The notes: generated from the sequence alone by a model not told the origin. Numbered from the stretch's first letter, positions 45,228 through 54,817 are shown. The stretch is 64,000 nucleotides of DNA from Competibacter_A sp037045685 (GCA_037045685.1 JBAOII010000005.1:62001-126000); one strand, 5' to 3'. Made by a program: numbers and translations.

Positions 45228-45908
45228 TCAACGCCAGTAGAAATTCAACTGGGATTGCCGAGAGCCCTCGATCCGCACGGTTTGCCGTTGAAGCTGATCG
45301 GGGATACTGACCTCGATGGTGTAGGTGCCGGGCGGCAGTTGCGCGAAGAACCACGGCCCGTTCGATTCGGCGCTCAACGTGACCTCGCCCCGCGAATCCA
45401 GGATGTTGACTCGAATGTCCGCCAGATAATTGCCGCTGCCTTGCATCGCGAACAGCAGGCGCAAATTGAACTGGTTGGACAAGGCATTCAGTTCGGCGCG
45501 CTCGCCTTCGCCGATTCCGCCCGAGAGGTAGCGAATTCCCCGATAATCCTCAATCTTGATCGATCCGCCGGGCGGCGACCAATCGGAGCCCGCTGCGTCG
45601 TCCGAGTATTGCGGGTAGTTTGGGGATTGCGCCGACGGGGCTGGCTCTGGATCGGGGTAGGGGGCTGGTCGCGAGGTATCCGCCGGCATGGCGGGCGATT
45701 CTGCCGGTACCGCCGGGATTTCTGCCGACGATTCGGCCGATTTCGCCGGTATCGCAGGCTTACCCGCCGGGCCGGTCGGAAGACTGTAGAGCTGGATTTC
45801 ACCGCCGGCCGATGGCTGTTGATGCTGCTGCGCGCCGGCCGGGGACAGCAGGCTCACGCCCGACACCAGCGCCAGCGTGGTCAGACTCAAGCTGCGTTTC
45901 GTTAGCAT
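45228..45908 (-). CDS. secreted protein with carboxypeptidase-regulatory-like domain
   Basis: A 226-residue exported protein of unknown role. The ATG at 45908 follows AAGGAG and begins MLTKRSLSLTTLALVSGV, a signal peptide ending near SPAGA. Next come a Pro/Ala-rich stretch with repeated (I/S)PA(M/V/K)PA(D/E) motifs, then a conserved C-terminal domain of about 100 residues (YRGIRYLSGGIGEGERAELN, DIRVNILDSRGEVTLSAESN, LPPGTYTIEVSI). The last part reads like a small beta-sandwich of carboxypeptidase-regulatory type. Longer starts at 45932 and 45959 exist but spoil the signal peptide. Confidence 0.72.
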   Translation of the reverse strand: MLTKRSLSLTTLALVSGVSLLSPAGAQQHQQPSAGGEIQLYSLPTGPAGKPAIPAKSAESSAEIPAVPAESPAMPADTSRPAPYPDPEPAPSAQSPNYPQYSDDAAGSDWSPPGGSIKIEDYRGIRYLSGGIGEGERAELNALSNQFNLRLLFAMQGSGNYLADIRVNILDSRGEVTLSAESNGPWFFAQLPPGTYTIEVSIPDQLQRQTVRIEGSRQSQLNFYWR

Positions 45909-46016
45909 CGCCAAAATCTCCTTTGTCTCCATGTATCTTTTTGGAGTCATCGACTCCAAGCGTTCGCGTCTCCGATTTAGTCATCCCGAGCTTGGTTTGA
46001 TTCCCGAATGATTCGG

Positions 46017-47675
46017 TCAGCCCGGAAGCGACGGTCCGTATTGCTCGCGTATCGCCTTCTTGTTGAGCTTGCCCACGCTGGTTCTCGGGATGGCTTCGAC
46101 GATCAGCACCCGGTCGGGAATGCCCCATTTGGAGATGATGCCCTGGTCGGCGAAATCCTTGAGCCAGTCGCGGATGGCGGTTTCGTCCACCTGTCCGACC
46201 CGGTCGCGATTGGGCACCACGAGCACCAGCGGTCGTTCGCCCCATTTCGGATCGGGAAGGCCCACCACCGCCGTTTCCGCCACCGCCGGATGCTTGAGGA
46301 TCAAGTCTTCCAAGTCCAGCGAGGAAATCCACTCGCCGCCGGTCTTGATGACATCCTTCAGCCGGTCGGAAATCTTGAGATAGCCTTCCGCGTCGATGGC
46401 GCCGATATCGCCGGTGTGCAAATAGCCGCCGCGCCACAGCGCCTCGGAATTCTGGGGGTCTTTGAGATAGCCTTGGGTCAGCCACGGCGCGCGGACCACC
46501 ACCTCGCCGACGGTTTTCCCGTCGTGGGGCAGATCGTTCATTTCCTCGTCCACCACGCGCAGTTCCACCATCGGGACCGGCAGGCCGGTCTTGCAGCGAA
46601 TATCCAGTTGCCGTTCCTCGTCCCAGTCGCGCATGTGCGGTTTCAGTTGCGCCAGGGTGAGAATCGGGCAGGTTTCGGACATGCCGTAGCCGGTGAAAAT
46701 GTCTACACCGCGCTCGCGCGCCTGCTGGGCCAGCGCCCTCGGCAGCGCCGCGCCGCCGATGATCACTTTCCAGCGCGACAGGTCGGTTTGGCGGCTCTTG
46801 GGGTCGGCCAGCAACATTTGCAGGATGGTCGGCACGCAGTGGGAGAAGGTGACTTTTTCCCGTTCGATCAGCCGCAACAGTTGCTCCGGCACATAGCGGC
46901 CCGGATAAACCTGCTTGACGCCCAGCGCGGTCGCGACGTAGGGAACGCCCCAGGCGTGTACGTGAAACATCGGGGTGATCGGCAGATACACGTCGTCGCG
47001 GTTGAAGCTGCCTTGCCCGGTCCCGGCCAGCGCCGACATCACGCCGAAGGTGTGCAGCACCAGTTGCCGGTGGCTGAAATACACGCCTTTCGGCAAGCCG
47101 GTGGTGCCGGTGGTGTAAAAGGTGGTGGCGCGGGTGTCTTCCGAGAAATCCGGGAAGCGGTGATCGGGGTCGCCGGACGCCAGCAGGGTTTCGTACTCGG
47201 CGGCGATGTCCAGGGCGGTGGCCGGGGTTTGGCCGGTGTCGTCGAGCAGCACCAGCTTCTTGACCGGTTCGATCCGGTCGCGGATGGCCTCCAGAATCGG
47301 CAAGAAATCGGCGTTGACCAGGATCACGTCATCCTCGGCGTGATTGATGGTGTACAGAATTTGCTCGGGCGACAGCCGGACATTCACGGTGTGTAGCACC
47401 GCGCCCAGCATCGGCACCGCGAAGAAGCATTCCAGATAGCGGTGGCTGTCCCAATCCATCACCGCCACGGTGTCGCCGGGCTTGACCCCCAATCCCGCCA
47501 AGCCGCCGGCCAGCCGGCCCACCCGCTCGCCCAAATCGCGGTAGGTCTGGCGCTTGAAATCGCCGTAGACGATTGCCTGATCGGAGAATTGGCGAACCGG
47601 GTTGCGGAGCAGGTTTTTGATCAGCAGCGGATAGGAATACGCGGAAAGTGTGCGGTCGATGAGTTTGGTGGACAT
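46017..47675 (-). CDS. fatty acid--CoA ligase
   Basis: A 552-residue ANL-family enzyme that activates a fatty acid as its AMP and then CoA ester. Motifs are TFYTTGTTGLPKGVYFSHRQ (P-loop), PMFHVHAWG, GYGMSETCP, LHTGDIGAIDAEGYL and RLKDVIKTGGEWISS, with the C-terminal lysine in RTSVGKLNKKAIRE. The GEWISS form is frequent in medium- and long-chain ligases of beta-oxidation. Chain-length preference cannot be told. It is alone between a secreted-protein gene and a divergent surface-protein gene. Confidence 0.92.
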   Translation of the reverse strand: MSTKLIDRTLSAYSYPLLIKNLLRNPVRQFSDQAIVYGDFKRQTYRDLGERVGRLAGGLAGLGVKPGDTVAVMDWDSHRYLECFFAVPMLGAVLHTVNVRLSPEQILYTINHAEDDVILVNADFLPILEAIRDRIEPVKKLVLLDDTGQTPATALDIAAEYETLLASGDPDHRFPDFSEDTRATTFYTTGTTGLPKGVYFSHRQLVLHTFGVMSALAGTGQGSFNRDDVYLPITPMFHVHAWGVPYVATALGVKQVYPGRYVPEQLLRLIEREKVTFSHCVPTILQMLLADPKSRQTDLSRWKVIIGGAALPRALAQQARERGVDIFTGYGMSETCPILTLAQLKPHMRDWDEERQLDIRCKTGLPVPMVELRVVDEEMNDLPHDGKTVGEVVVRAPWLTQGYLKDPQNSEALWRGGYLHTGDIGAIDAEGYLKISDRLKDVIKTGGEWISSLDLEDLILKHPAVAETAVVGLPDPKWGERPLVLVVPNRDRVGQVDETAIRDWLKDFADQGIISKWGIPDRVLIVEAIPRTSVGKLNKKAIREQYGPSLPG

Positions 47676-47960
47676 AACGATTTTCCTGATCGAATTGAAA
47701 AGGTTTTCAGATGGAAAAGGATTAGGGTTGCCCGTATGCTACACGGATATTGTAGACAATAACCGATTAATCGTCCTGTATCGCATGCTAAAACTTATCT
47801 TGATCAATTGACCTTGTTTCAAATTGAAACGGCTGAATCTGAAGGGAATTTATCTTCTTGCCAATAACCTCGCCAGCGATTATAAAGCCACGAATAGCCG
47901 ATAAAAATCCTGTTATCGGCGAGCAATCCGATTTCCAAAGGCGAGAGGAAGGATTGACAA

Positions 47961-50765
47961 ATGAGATTCGAGCAAATCGAGCGATACTTTTTTGGAGCGG
48001 GTTGGCTGAGAAGCTGGAAATGCTGGGGATGGTTGGTCGTTCTGGCCGGTTTGGGTTGGGGGATCGCGCCAGCCAAAGAGCTTCCCGCGCCGGAAAGCGT
48101 TTTCGGCAAACTGCCGCTGTATTTTGTCGAGAATCGGGGGCAGGCCGGCGGCGAGGTGGCCTATCAGACCTTGGGCGGAGACCATCAGGCGCACTTCGCC
48201 GCCACCGGGGTCTGGCTGACGCAAACTCAGGCCGCGAGGCGGGAAACCGATGCAGCCCAATCGGATTCGTCGCCGTTGCGTCGGGTGGCGCTGCACCGGG
48301 AACCCTCGCGGAGCTGGGCGCTCAAGCTGGAGTTTTTGGGCGCGCGGGAGGTGACGCCGCGCGGTGTGGCCCCGGCCGAGACGAAAGTGAGCGATTTTCG
48401 CGGCAAGCCGGAGCGGTGGCGCACCGGGCTGGCGACGCACACGGAGCTGGTCTATCCCGATCTGTGGTCGGGCATCGATCTGCGCTACGGCGGGGACAAG
48501 GGTCGGCTGAAGAGCACCTTCGCGGTCAAGCCGGGGGCCGATCCGGGGCGGATTCGGCTGGCTTGGCGCGGGGCGGAGCGGGTCGCCCTCACCGACGCCG
48601 GCCGGTTGCGGGTGGAGACGCCGCTCGGGATTATCGAGGAAGATCGGCCGGTGGCGTGGCAGGAGCGCGAGGGCCGACGAGTGCCGGTGGCGGCGCGCTA
48701 CGCGCTGGAAACCGACCCCGCCAGTGGCTGGCGCTATGGTTTCGAGCTGGGGGAATACGATCCCGCACTGCCCCTGGTGATCGATCCCGTCACGCTCGGG
48801 TACGCCGGGTTTCTCGGGGGTGGAGATACGATAAGCGGTATCGTGGTGGACAGCGCCGGTGCGGCTTACGTGACAGGCCAGACCTATTCCGGTGGCTTTC
48901 CGAATATCGGCGGATCGGGCGATGCTAGTGTTACGGCCAATGATGTGTTTGTCGCCAAGATCAAACCCGATGGCTCCGGCTTGGTTTACGCCAGCCTTTT
49001 CGGTGGCAGGATGGACGATACGAGTACAGGCATCGCGGTGGACAGCGCCGGGGCAGCCTACGTCGCGGGCCAGACCTATTCCGACGATTTTCCGGTGGTC
49101 GGCGGGCCGGACGGGTCGTTCAACGGCTTCGTGGACACGTTCGTCGTCAAGATTAAACCCGACGGTTCGGGTTTGGCCTATGCCGGTTTTATCGGCGGCG
49201 GAGAGGGCGATTCCGCGACGGGCATCGCGGTGGACAGCGCTGGGGCCGCTTATGTGGCCGGCACCACGCAATCCGGTGACTTTCCGACGGTCGGCGGACT
49301 GGGTTTATCGTTCGGGGGAGGTGATTCGGATGCGTTTGTGGTCAAAGTCAAACCCGATGGATCGGGTTTGGCCTACGCCGGTTTTATCGGCGGCGGCGGT
49401 ATCGATAGCGGCGCTGGCATCGCGGTGGACGGCACGGGCGCGGCTTATGTCGCGGGCACCACCTGGGGAAATAATCCTTCCGATAATCTTTCGAGTGATT
49501 TTCCTGCGGTCGTTGGACCCGATGTGTCGTTTAACGGGAGCGAGGACGTGTTTGTCGCCAAGGTGAAACCCGACGGTTCCGGCCTGGCTTATTCCGGCTT
49601 CCTCGGCGGCAACGGTTACGAGTCGGTTTCAGGTATCGCGGTGGATCACGCGGGTGCGGCCTACGTCGCGGGCAATACCAATTCAACGGATTTTCCGACC
49701 CTCGGCGGATTGGATAAGGAGCTAAAAGCGAGAGATTATGGTGCAAAAGGCAGTATTTTTGTGACAAAAATCAAGCCCGATGGATCAGGATTGGCTTATT
49801 CCGGTTTCATCGGCTGGGGCGGCTGTTGGAGAGAGCCCGTTGGTAGTAGAACTTTCATACGCTGTGAAGAGAGCAGTGATATCGCGGTAGACGAGGCCGG
49901 CGCGGCCTATGTAGGGGGCGTGACGACCTATTCCAAGGATTTACCGATTATCGAGGGAACCGCGTTCGATGAGCGCAGTTCCGGTTTTGTGGCCAAGGTG
50001 AAACCCGACGCTTCGGGCTTGGCCTACACGGCGTTATTGGGTCGTTCGATAACAGTGATCGCGGTGGACAGCGCGGGCGCGGCCTATGTCGCGGGGGGGC
50101 TCGCCGATCCCCAGGACTTGCCGATCATTGGCGGGCTGTCCGGGGATGGTCGCTCTCCTTTCGTGGCCAAGATCGTCGAAACGGCGGCGCCGACCCCGCC
50201 GATAGCGGCCAACGACAGTTATACGGGATACGGTGGTTCCAGCGGTCTGTCCATCGCGATTGCGGCGCCCGGCGTGCTGCGCAACGATTTCAGCTCCGAC
50301 GGCGGACGGCTCACGGCCAGCGTGGTCAACGCACCGGGCTCCGGGACATTACAGTTGGATGCCGATGGCAGTTTCACTTATACCCCGGTGCGGGGTTATA
50401 GCGGAACGGATCGTTTCACCTACATAGCGAGCAACAGTGTCGGCGATAGCGTCCCCGCGACCGTCACGCTGGAGTTGGTGCAACCCCAAGCCGTCAATGA
50501 TCGCTTTGAAAGAATGGCGGGTAGCCCCACATCCTACCTATTTGGAAATATTCTGCAGAACGATACCCATATCATCGCGGGCGTCGCGACGGCGGTCGTG
50601 AATCAGCCACCTCGCCACGGCTCGCTAACGCTCGAACCCGACGGGACTTTCACGTATACGCCGAACCAAGGTTACCGGGGCAGGGATAGCTTCACTTACG
50701 CGATCAAGTACGGCTCTGCCACCAGCAGGCCAGCCCGCGTCATCTTGATCATGCGCCGACCTTGA
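47961..50765 (+). CDS. SBBP-repeat surface protein with two C-terminal Ig-like domains
   Basis: A 934-residue exported protein. A hydrophobic segment near residues 24-38 is followed by the N-terminal domain that often precedes SBBP repeats (PLYFVENRGQ, LVYPDLWSGIDLRYGG). From about 280 to 725 there are roughly nine SBBP-type repeats of about 55-60 residues with the core GIAVDSAGAAYVAGTT and VKIKPDGSGLAYAGFIGG, predicted to form a beta-propeller. Two cadherin/Ig-like units close the protein, each with DGSFTYTP or DGTFTYTP and a following YxGxDxFTY. The start follows GAGGAAGGATTGACAA. Probably cell-surface or extracellular; partner unknown. Confidence 0.85.
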   Translation: MRFEQIERYFFGAGWLRSWKCWGWLVVLAGLGWGIAPAKELPAPESVFGKLPLYFVENRGQAGGEVAYQTLGGDHQAHFAATGVWLTQTQAARRETDAAQSDSSPLRRVALHREPSRSWALKLEFLGAREVTPRGVAPAETKVSDFRGKPERWRTGLATHTELVYPDLWSGIDLRYGGDKGRLKSTFAVKPGADPGRIRLAWRGAERVALTDAGRLRVETPLGIIEEDRPVAWQEREGRRVPVAARYALETDPASGWRYGFELGEYDPALPLVIDPVTLGYAGFLGGGDTISGIVVDSAGAAYVTGQTYSGGFPNIGGSGDASVTANDVFVAKIKPDGSGLVYASLFGGRMDDTSTGIAVDSAGAAYVAGQTYSDDFPVVGGPDGSFNGFVDTFVVKIKPDGSGLAYAGFIGGGEGDSATGIAVDSAGAAYVAGTTQSGDFPTVGGLGLSFGGGDSDAFVVKVKPDGSGLAYAGFIGGGGIDSGAGIAVDGTGAAYVAGTTWGNNPSDNLSSDFPAVVGPDVSFNGSEDVFVAKVKPDGSGLAYSGFLGGNGYESVSGIAVDHAGAAYVAGNTNSTDFPTLGGLDKELKARDYGAKGSIFVTKIKPDGSGLAYSGFIGWGGCWREPVGSRTFIRCEESSDIAVDEAGAAYVGGVTTYSKDLPIIEGTAFDERSSGFVAKVKPDASGLAYTALLGRSITVIAVDSAGAAYVAGGLADPQDLPIIGGLSGDGRSPFVAKIVETAAPTPPIAANDSYTGYGGSSGLSIAIAAPGVLRNDFSSDGGRLTASVVNAPGSGTLQLDADGSFTYTPVRGYSGTDRFTYIASNSVGDSVPATVTLELVQPQAVNDRFERMAGSPTSYLFGNILQNDTHIIAGVATAVVNQPPRHGSLTLEPDGTFTYTPNQGYRGRDSFTYAIKYGSATSRPARVILIMRRP

Positions 50766-50771
50766 ACCGCT

Positions 50772-50816
50772 GCCGTGCCGGGCGAGGCCGCAACTCGGCC
50801 CGGCACGGCCATTTTT
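50772..50816 (+). terminator. Rho-independent terminator after the SBBP gene
   Basis: A perfect 12-bp stem, GCCGTGCCGGGC at 50772-50783 and GCCCGGCACGGC at 50798-50809, with a 14-nt loop and then CATTTTTG. It starts 7 bp after the stop codon of the SBBP gene. The leftward Uma2 gene ends right beside it but has no T run on its side. Confidence 0.85.
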
Positions 50817-50817
50817 G

Positions 50818-51558
50818 TCAGTCAGCTTCCAAATTGTCGGGATCGACGCCCAGCGCCCGCAACCGCTCGGCCAACCGCTCGGCGCGTTGGCGTTCGGCTT
50901 CGGCGCGCTGGGTGGCCTGCTCGGCGCGCTGCTCCAGTTCCACGAAGGTTTCGAAGCGCCGCCCATCCGGCCGATACAGCACCAAATCCATGCCGTCCAT
51001 ACCGAAGCGTATGCCGAGGCGGGGGCTGACCCAGCCTTGCATATCGGGCACGTCCTCCAAGCGGCCATCCCGGCGTATCCAGCCGTCCAAGCTGCCCCGG
51101 TCCGGGTCGTAAACGTAGTATTCCTCCACCCCGTACTGTTCGTAGAAAAGGAACTTGCGGGTCATCTCGGCCACGGTGTTGCCGGGCGACAGCACCTCGA
51201 ACACCACCTGCGGCGCCAGACCGTCTTCCCGCCATTGCAGATAAGAGCCCCGGTCGCCGGGCGGGCGGCCGAATACGACCATCGTGTCGGGCGCGGCCCG
51301 AATCTTGTTGTCGCCCTCGACCGGATACCAGAGCAGGTCGCCGGCCACGAACACGTCGGGGCGGTCGGCGAACAGCGCGGCGATGCCGCCCTGAATCGTG
51401 ACGATGTAGCGGAACTGCCGGGTGTTGTCGGCCATCGGCTTACCGTCGCTGTCGGGATAAATGATCTCGGTGCGGGGGATGGGATCGGGCATCGGACCCA
51501 GGCCGGGCGAGTTGCGCATCGACGCCGGCGGCGCGGTCGGAATGGCGGTCTCGGTCAT
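50818..51558 (-). CDS. Uma2-family (DUF820) nuclease-like protein
   Basis: A 246-residue Uma2 protein, a family with a PD-(D/E)xK nuclease fold. The fold motifs are AAPDTMVVFG, VVFEVLSPGN and YYVYDPDRGSLDGW. After about residue 200 comes a charged helix (EQRAEQATQRAEAERQRAER) predicted to be a coiled coil, ending LGVDPDNLEAD. ATG 51558 follows GGAGG. A close paralogue lies at 53993-54817. Uma2 families are often expanded in cyanobacteria and some proteobacteria; the biological role is not known. Confidence 0.88.
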   Translation of the reverse strand: MTETAIPTAPPASMRNSPGLGPMPDPIPRTEIIYPDSDGKPMADNTRQFRYIVTIQGGIAALFADRPDVFVAGDLLWYPVEGDNKIRAAPDTMVVFGRPPGDRGSYLQWREDGLAPQVVFEVLSPGNTVAEMTRKFLFYEQYGVEEYYVYDPDRGSLDGWIRRDGRLEDVPDMQGWVSPRLGIRFGMDGMDLVLYRPDGRRFETFVELEQRAEQATQRAEAERQRAERLAERLRALGVDPDNLEAD

Positions 51559-51609
51559 GGTTGTCCTCCGAATTTCACCTATTCTCGATCAACTATAGCG
51601 TTGCGCCGC

Positions 51610-53019
51610 TCAGCTTGCGTGGCGGACGATGTAATCCTTGATTTGATTCGCGTCCGCGTCCATGACCTCGAACCGCTGCGGCAGCGCTTCGATATTTTCG
51701 TGGCCGGCCGGCCGGTCGGGCGAGCGGCCCAGCGCCTCGACGATGGACTCCTCGAACTTGGCCGGCAGCGCGGTTTCCACGCAGATCAGCGGGATGCCGT
51801 CCTCGCGGTGTTCCAGTCCGACTTTGACGCCGTCGGCGGTGTGGGTGTCGATGACGATGCCGGATTCCCGGTAAACCCGGCGGATGGTGTCCATGCGGTT
51901 TTGGTGGGTGCTGGAACCGGACACGAAACCGGATTCCTGGGCCGCGCGAAAATAATCGCTGCCGGACAAGTCGAAAAATCCCTTGGTGTCCAATTGTCGC
52001 CACAAATTGCGGACCACGGCCGGATCGCGGTCGACGACATCGTAGACGAAGCGCTCGAAATTCGACGCTTTGGAGATGTCCATCGACGGGCTGCTGGTGT
52101 GCGCCACCTGCTCGGTCGCGCGCACGCGGTAGATGCCGGTGCGGAAGAATTCGTCCAGCACGTCGTTTTCGTTGGTGGCCAGAATCAGCCGGCGGATGGG
52201 CAGGCCCATGCGCTTGGCGATGTAGCCGGCGCAGATGTTGCCGAAGTTGCCGGACGGCACGGCGAACGACACTTGCTGATCGTCGCGCGTGGTGGCCGCC
52301 AGCCAGCCCTTGAAGTAGTAGACGATTTGCGCCGCGACCCGCGCCCAGTTGATCGAATTGACCGTGCCGATGCGGTAACGCGCCTTGAATTCGATGTCGC
52401 CACCGACGGCCTTGACGATGTCCTGGCAATCGTCGAACACGCCGCGCACGGCGATGTTGAAGATGTTGGGGTCTTGCAGCGAGAACATTTGCGCGGTCTG
52501 AAACCGGCTCATCTTCTGGTGCGGCGAGAGCATGAACACCCGGATGCCGCGCTTGCCGCGCATGGCGTATTCGGCGCTGGAGCCGGTGTCGCCGGAGGTC
52601 GCGCCGAGGATGTTGAGATGGCCGTCGGTCTTGAGCAGGGCGTACTCGAACAGGTTGCCGAGCAGTTGCAGCGCGATGTCCTTGAACGCCAGAGTCGGGC
52701 CGTTCGACAGCCCCAGCAACCACACGCCATCGCCGAGCGGCGCGAGCGGGGTGATGGCTTCGGTGCGGAAGATCTCGGCGGTGTAGGTTTTGTCGATCAG
52801 CGCGTGCAGGGTTTCCGCCGGCAGGTCATCGGTGAACTTGCTCAGGATGGCGAAGGCCAGTTCGGGGTAGGAGAGATCGCGCCAGCCCGCCAGCTCGCCG
52901 GGTGCCAGGGTCGGGTAGGACTCCGGCATGGTCAGGCCGCCGTCGGGCGCCAGGCCGCCGAGCAGAATGTCCGAAAACGTCGCGGGGGCCATACCGCCTC
53001 GGGTGCTGACGTAACGCAT
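51610..53019 (-). CDS. thrC: threonine synthase
   Basis: A PLP enzyme that converts O-phosphohomoserine to threonine. The 469-residue protein starts MRYVSTRGGMAPATFSDIL and has the PLP lysine in GPTLAFKD (Lys113), LGATSGDTGSSAEYAM, PSGNFGNICAGYIAKRMGLP and SGSSTHQNRM. This is the longer thrC class common in proteobacteria. ATG 53019 was chosen from the family N-terminus and a GAGGA ribosome site; the frame is open further upstream. It lies between a Uma2 gene and the zeta-like toxin gene; homoserine genes are not nearby. Confidence 0.95.
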   Translation of the reverse strand: MRYVSTRGGMAPATFSDILLGGLAPDGGLTMPESYPTLAPGELAGWRDLSYPELAFAILSKFTDDLPAETLHALIDKTYTAEIFRTEAITPLAPLGDGVWLLGLSNGPTLAFKDIALQLLGNLFEYALLKTDGHLNILGATSGDTGSSAEYAMRGKRGIRVFMLSPHQKMSRFQTAQMFSLQDPNIFNIAVRGVFDDCQDIVKAVGGDIEFKARYRIGTVNSINWARVAAQIVYYFKGWLAATTRDDQQVSFAVPSGNFGNICAGYIAKRMGLPIRRLILATNENDVLDEFFRTGIYRVRATEQVAHTSSPSMDISKASNFERFVYDVVDRDPAVVRNLWRQLDTKGFFDLSGSDYFRAAQESGFVSGSSTHQNRMDTIRRVYRESGIVIDTHTADGVKVGLEHREDGIPLICVETALPAKFEESIVEALGRSPDRPAGHENIEALPQRFEVMDADANQIKDYIVRHAS

Positions 53020-53122
53020 GAGGAAATCCTCGGAGTCGGGAAGGGACGGGGAGGGTTGCGGGAACAAGGCTATCGCACTCGGCCGTTTTTCCAAAGGCGC
53101 CGGCCCGTGCGGCGGGTTTTGC

Positions 53123-53755
53123 TCAGGCCGGCGGCGTGTCGTCAGTCTGTACCGGCAGCAGCCTTTTCGTGATTTCCCAGGCCCACGGATTGATCCTTCC
53201 ATAGATTTTCACCAGCCGGCCTTTCGAGGCGCGAAACAGCAGCTTGGCGCGGGCGTCGTCCACCGAGTTGTCGTACACGTAGGTCCGGTCGGCCAGCCAA
53301 GCCACGACCGAGCAGTACGCCAGGGACTTGGTGTAGCGGCCGATGATCTTGGGGATCGGGACATCGTGCCCGCCTTCCATGACCCGCATGGCGACCCGTT
53401 TGGCGTTGATCGAGGGGTCGTCGGTGCCGACGAAGAACAGCCGGATGAAAAAGCCGGCGTCTTGCGCGCGGCGGATGAAGTTCATCTTGTCCGGCGCGGA
53501 CAAGACGGTTTCGAAAGCGAGGCTGCGGCCCTCGGCCAAACAGCTTTCGCGGATTTCGGCGGCCCGCTTCGCCGCTTGGAAGACCGCGTCGGGGGCGTTC
53601 CAGTCACCGAACTCGTCGCGGGCGATAAAGTCCGGGTTGACGTAAACGCACCCGTCCATCCACTCGTGCATCAGCAGTTGTTGGGTGATCGAAGTTTTGC
53701 CGGAGCCGTTGGGGCCGGCGACCACGATCAACCGGGGTTTTTCCCCGTCGGTCAT
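53123..53755 (-). CDS. zeta-toxin-like P-loop kinase
   Basis: A 210-residue P-loop protein. Walker A is AGPNGSGKTS (Lys20), followed by VNPDFIARDEF, ESCLAEGRSLAFETVLSAP and RLFFVGTDDPSINAKRVAMR, all typical of zeta-toxin-like kinases of this short class. Zeta toxins phosphorylate UDP-N-acetylglucosamine and so stop wall synthesis; for this chromosomal class the substrate is unproved. Its ATG overlaps the stop of a 63-residue upstream gene as ATGA, the arrangement of a toxin-antitoxin module. A housekeeping kinase role cannot be excluded. Confidence 0.8.
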   Translation of the reverse strand: MTDGEKPRLIVVAGPNGSGKTSITQQLLMHEWMDGCVYVNPDFIARDEFGDWNAPDAVFQAAKRAAEIRESCLAEGRSLAFETVLSAPDKMNFIRRAQDAGFFIRLFFVGTDDPSINAKRVAMRVMEGGHDVPIPKIIGRYTKSLAYCSVVAWLADRTYVYDNSVDDARAKLLFRASKGRLVKIYGRINPWAWEITKRLLPVQTDDTPPA

Positions 53756-53943
53756 ACCCGCGTGATAAGCAGGGGATTGACCGCCGTGATTTCGGCGCGC
53801 AGGCGGATCATGAGCTGTTCGCGGGCCGTTGCGGCGTGCTTGCGCGCTTCGGTCGCGACCGCTTCCATCAGGGCGTCGAGCTGTTCGTCGGAGGGTTCGT
53901 GGGCGATGTCGTTCAGGTTAAATCGAGCGTGCTGAATCATCAT
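53752..53943 (-). CDS. putative antitoxin of the zeta-like toxin
   Basis: A 63-residue acidic-to-neutral, helical protein (MMIQHARFNLNDIAHEPSDE, then QLDALMEAVATEARKHAATA). GGAGG lies five bases before the ATG at 53943. The stop overlaps the toxin ATG. Small size, position and coupling make an antitoxin role likely, but the sequence does not match the epsilon antitoxin as I know it, so this is inferred from context only. Confidence 0.6.
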   Translation of the reverse strand: MMIQHARFNLNDIAHEPSDEQLDALMEAVATEARKHAATAREQLMIRLRAEITAVNPLLITRV

Positions 53944-53992
53944 CAAATCCTCCGAGATCGCGAAAAGGTCGAAAAGCGAATAACGAACTATT

Positions 53993-54817
53993 TTACATGG
54001 AATTGGGCTCGATACCCAGCGCGCGTAATTGTTCGGCCAGCCGTTCGGCGCGCCGGCGTTCGGTTTCGGCGCGCTGCTGCGCTTCGTCCGCCCGCTGGCG
54101 TTCGATTTCAGCGCGCTGGCGTTCGGTTTCGGCTCGTCGATATTGTTCGTCCGCCCGTTGTCGTTCGGTTTCGGCGCGCTGGCGTTCGGCTTTAGCGCGC
54201 TGCTCCAGTTCGAGAAAGGTCTCGAATCGCAGCCCGTCAGGCCGGTACAAAGCGAGGTCGAGACCTTCGAGCGCGAAACGTATCCCCAGGCGCGGGCTGA
54301 TCCAGCCTTCCATGTCGGGCACGTCCTCCAGCCGGCCATCCCGGCGTATCCAGCCATCCAACGTGCCGCGATCCGGGTCGTAGAGATAGTATTCCTCCAC
54401 GCCGTACTGTTCGTAGAAGCGGAATTTGCGAGTCATTTCGGCGGCGGTATTGCCGGGTGACATCACCTCGAACACGACCTGCGGGGGCAGGTTGTCTTCC
54501 CGCCATTGCAAGTAGGAGCCCCGGTCGCCGGGCGGGCGGCCGAACACCACCATCGTGTCGGGCGCGGCCCGAATCTTGTTGTCGCCCTCGACCGGATACC
54601 AGAGCAGATCACCCGCGACGAAGACGTTGGGGTTGTCGGCGAACAGCGCGGCGATGCCTCCTTGAATGGTGACGATATAGCGGAATTGCCGGGTGTTGTC
54701 GGCCATGGGCTTACCGTCGCTGTCGGGATAGACGACCTCGGCGGGTGGGGTGTGATCGGAAATTGCGCCGCTGTGGATCGGCGGAAGGAGCGGTGAAGCG
54801 GTGGCGGTGGCGGGCAT
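53993..54817 (-). CDS. Uma2-family (DUF820) nuclease-like protein
   Basis: A 274-residue Uma2 protein. The core (SDGKPMADNTRQFRYIVTIQ to SPRLGIRFALEGLDLALYRP) is nearly the same as in the paralogue at 50818-51558. The C-terminal coiled coil is longer, built of repeated RAETERQRA-like 8-10-residue units, and ends LRALGIEPNSM. ATG 54817 follows GGGAGA; an upstream extension to 54901 enters Rhs-like DNA and is not likely. The end lies 49 bp before the small antitoxin gene, so all may share a transcript. Confidence 0.87.
   Translation of the reverse strand: MPATATASPLLPPIHSGAISDHTPPAEVVYPDSDGKPMADNTRQFRYIVTIQGGIAALFADNPNVFVAGDLLWYPVEGDNKIRAAPDTMVVFGRPPGDRGSYLQWREDNLPPQVVFEVMSPGNTAAEMTRKFRFYEQYGVEEYYLYDPDRGTLDGWIRRDGRLEDVPDMEGWISPRLGIRFALEGLDLALYRPDGLRFETFLELEQRAKAERQRAETERQRADEQYRRAETERQRAEIERQRADEAQQRAETERRRAERLAEQLRALGIEPNSM

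Noticed and set aside
47840..47960. Cyclic di-GMP riboswitch before the SBBP gene (AAAGCCACGAATAGCC)
   Set aside because: A single similar stretch; the paired 5' elements of the aptamer are not seen.
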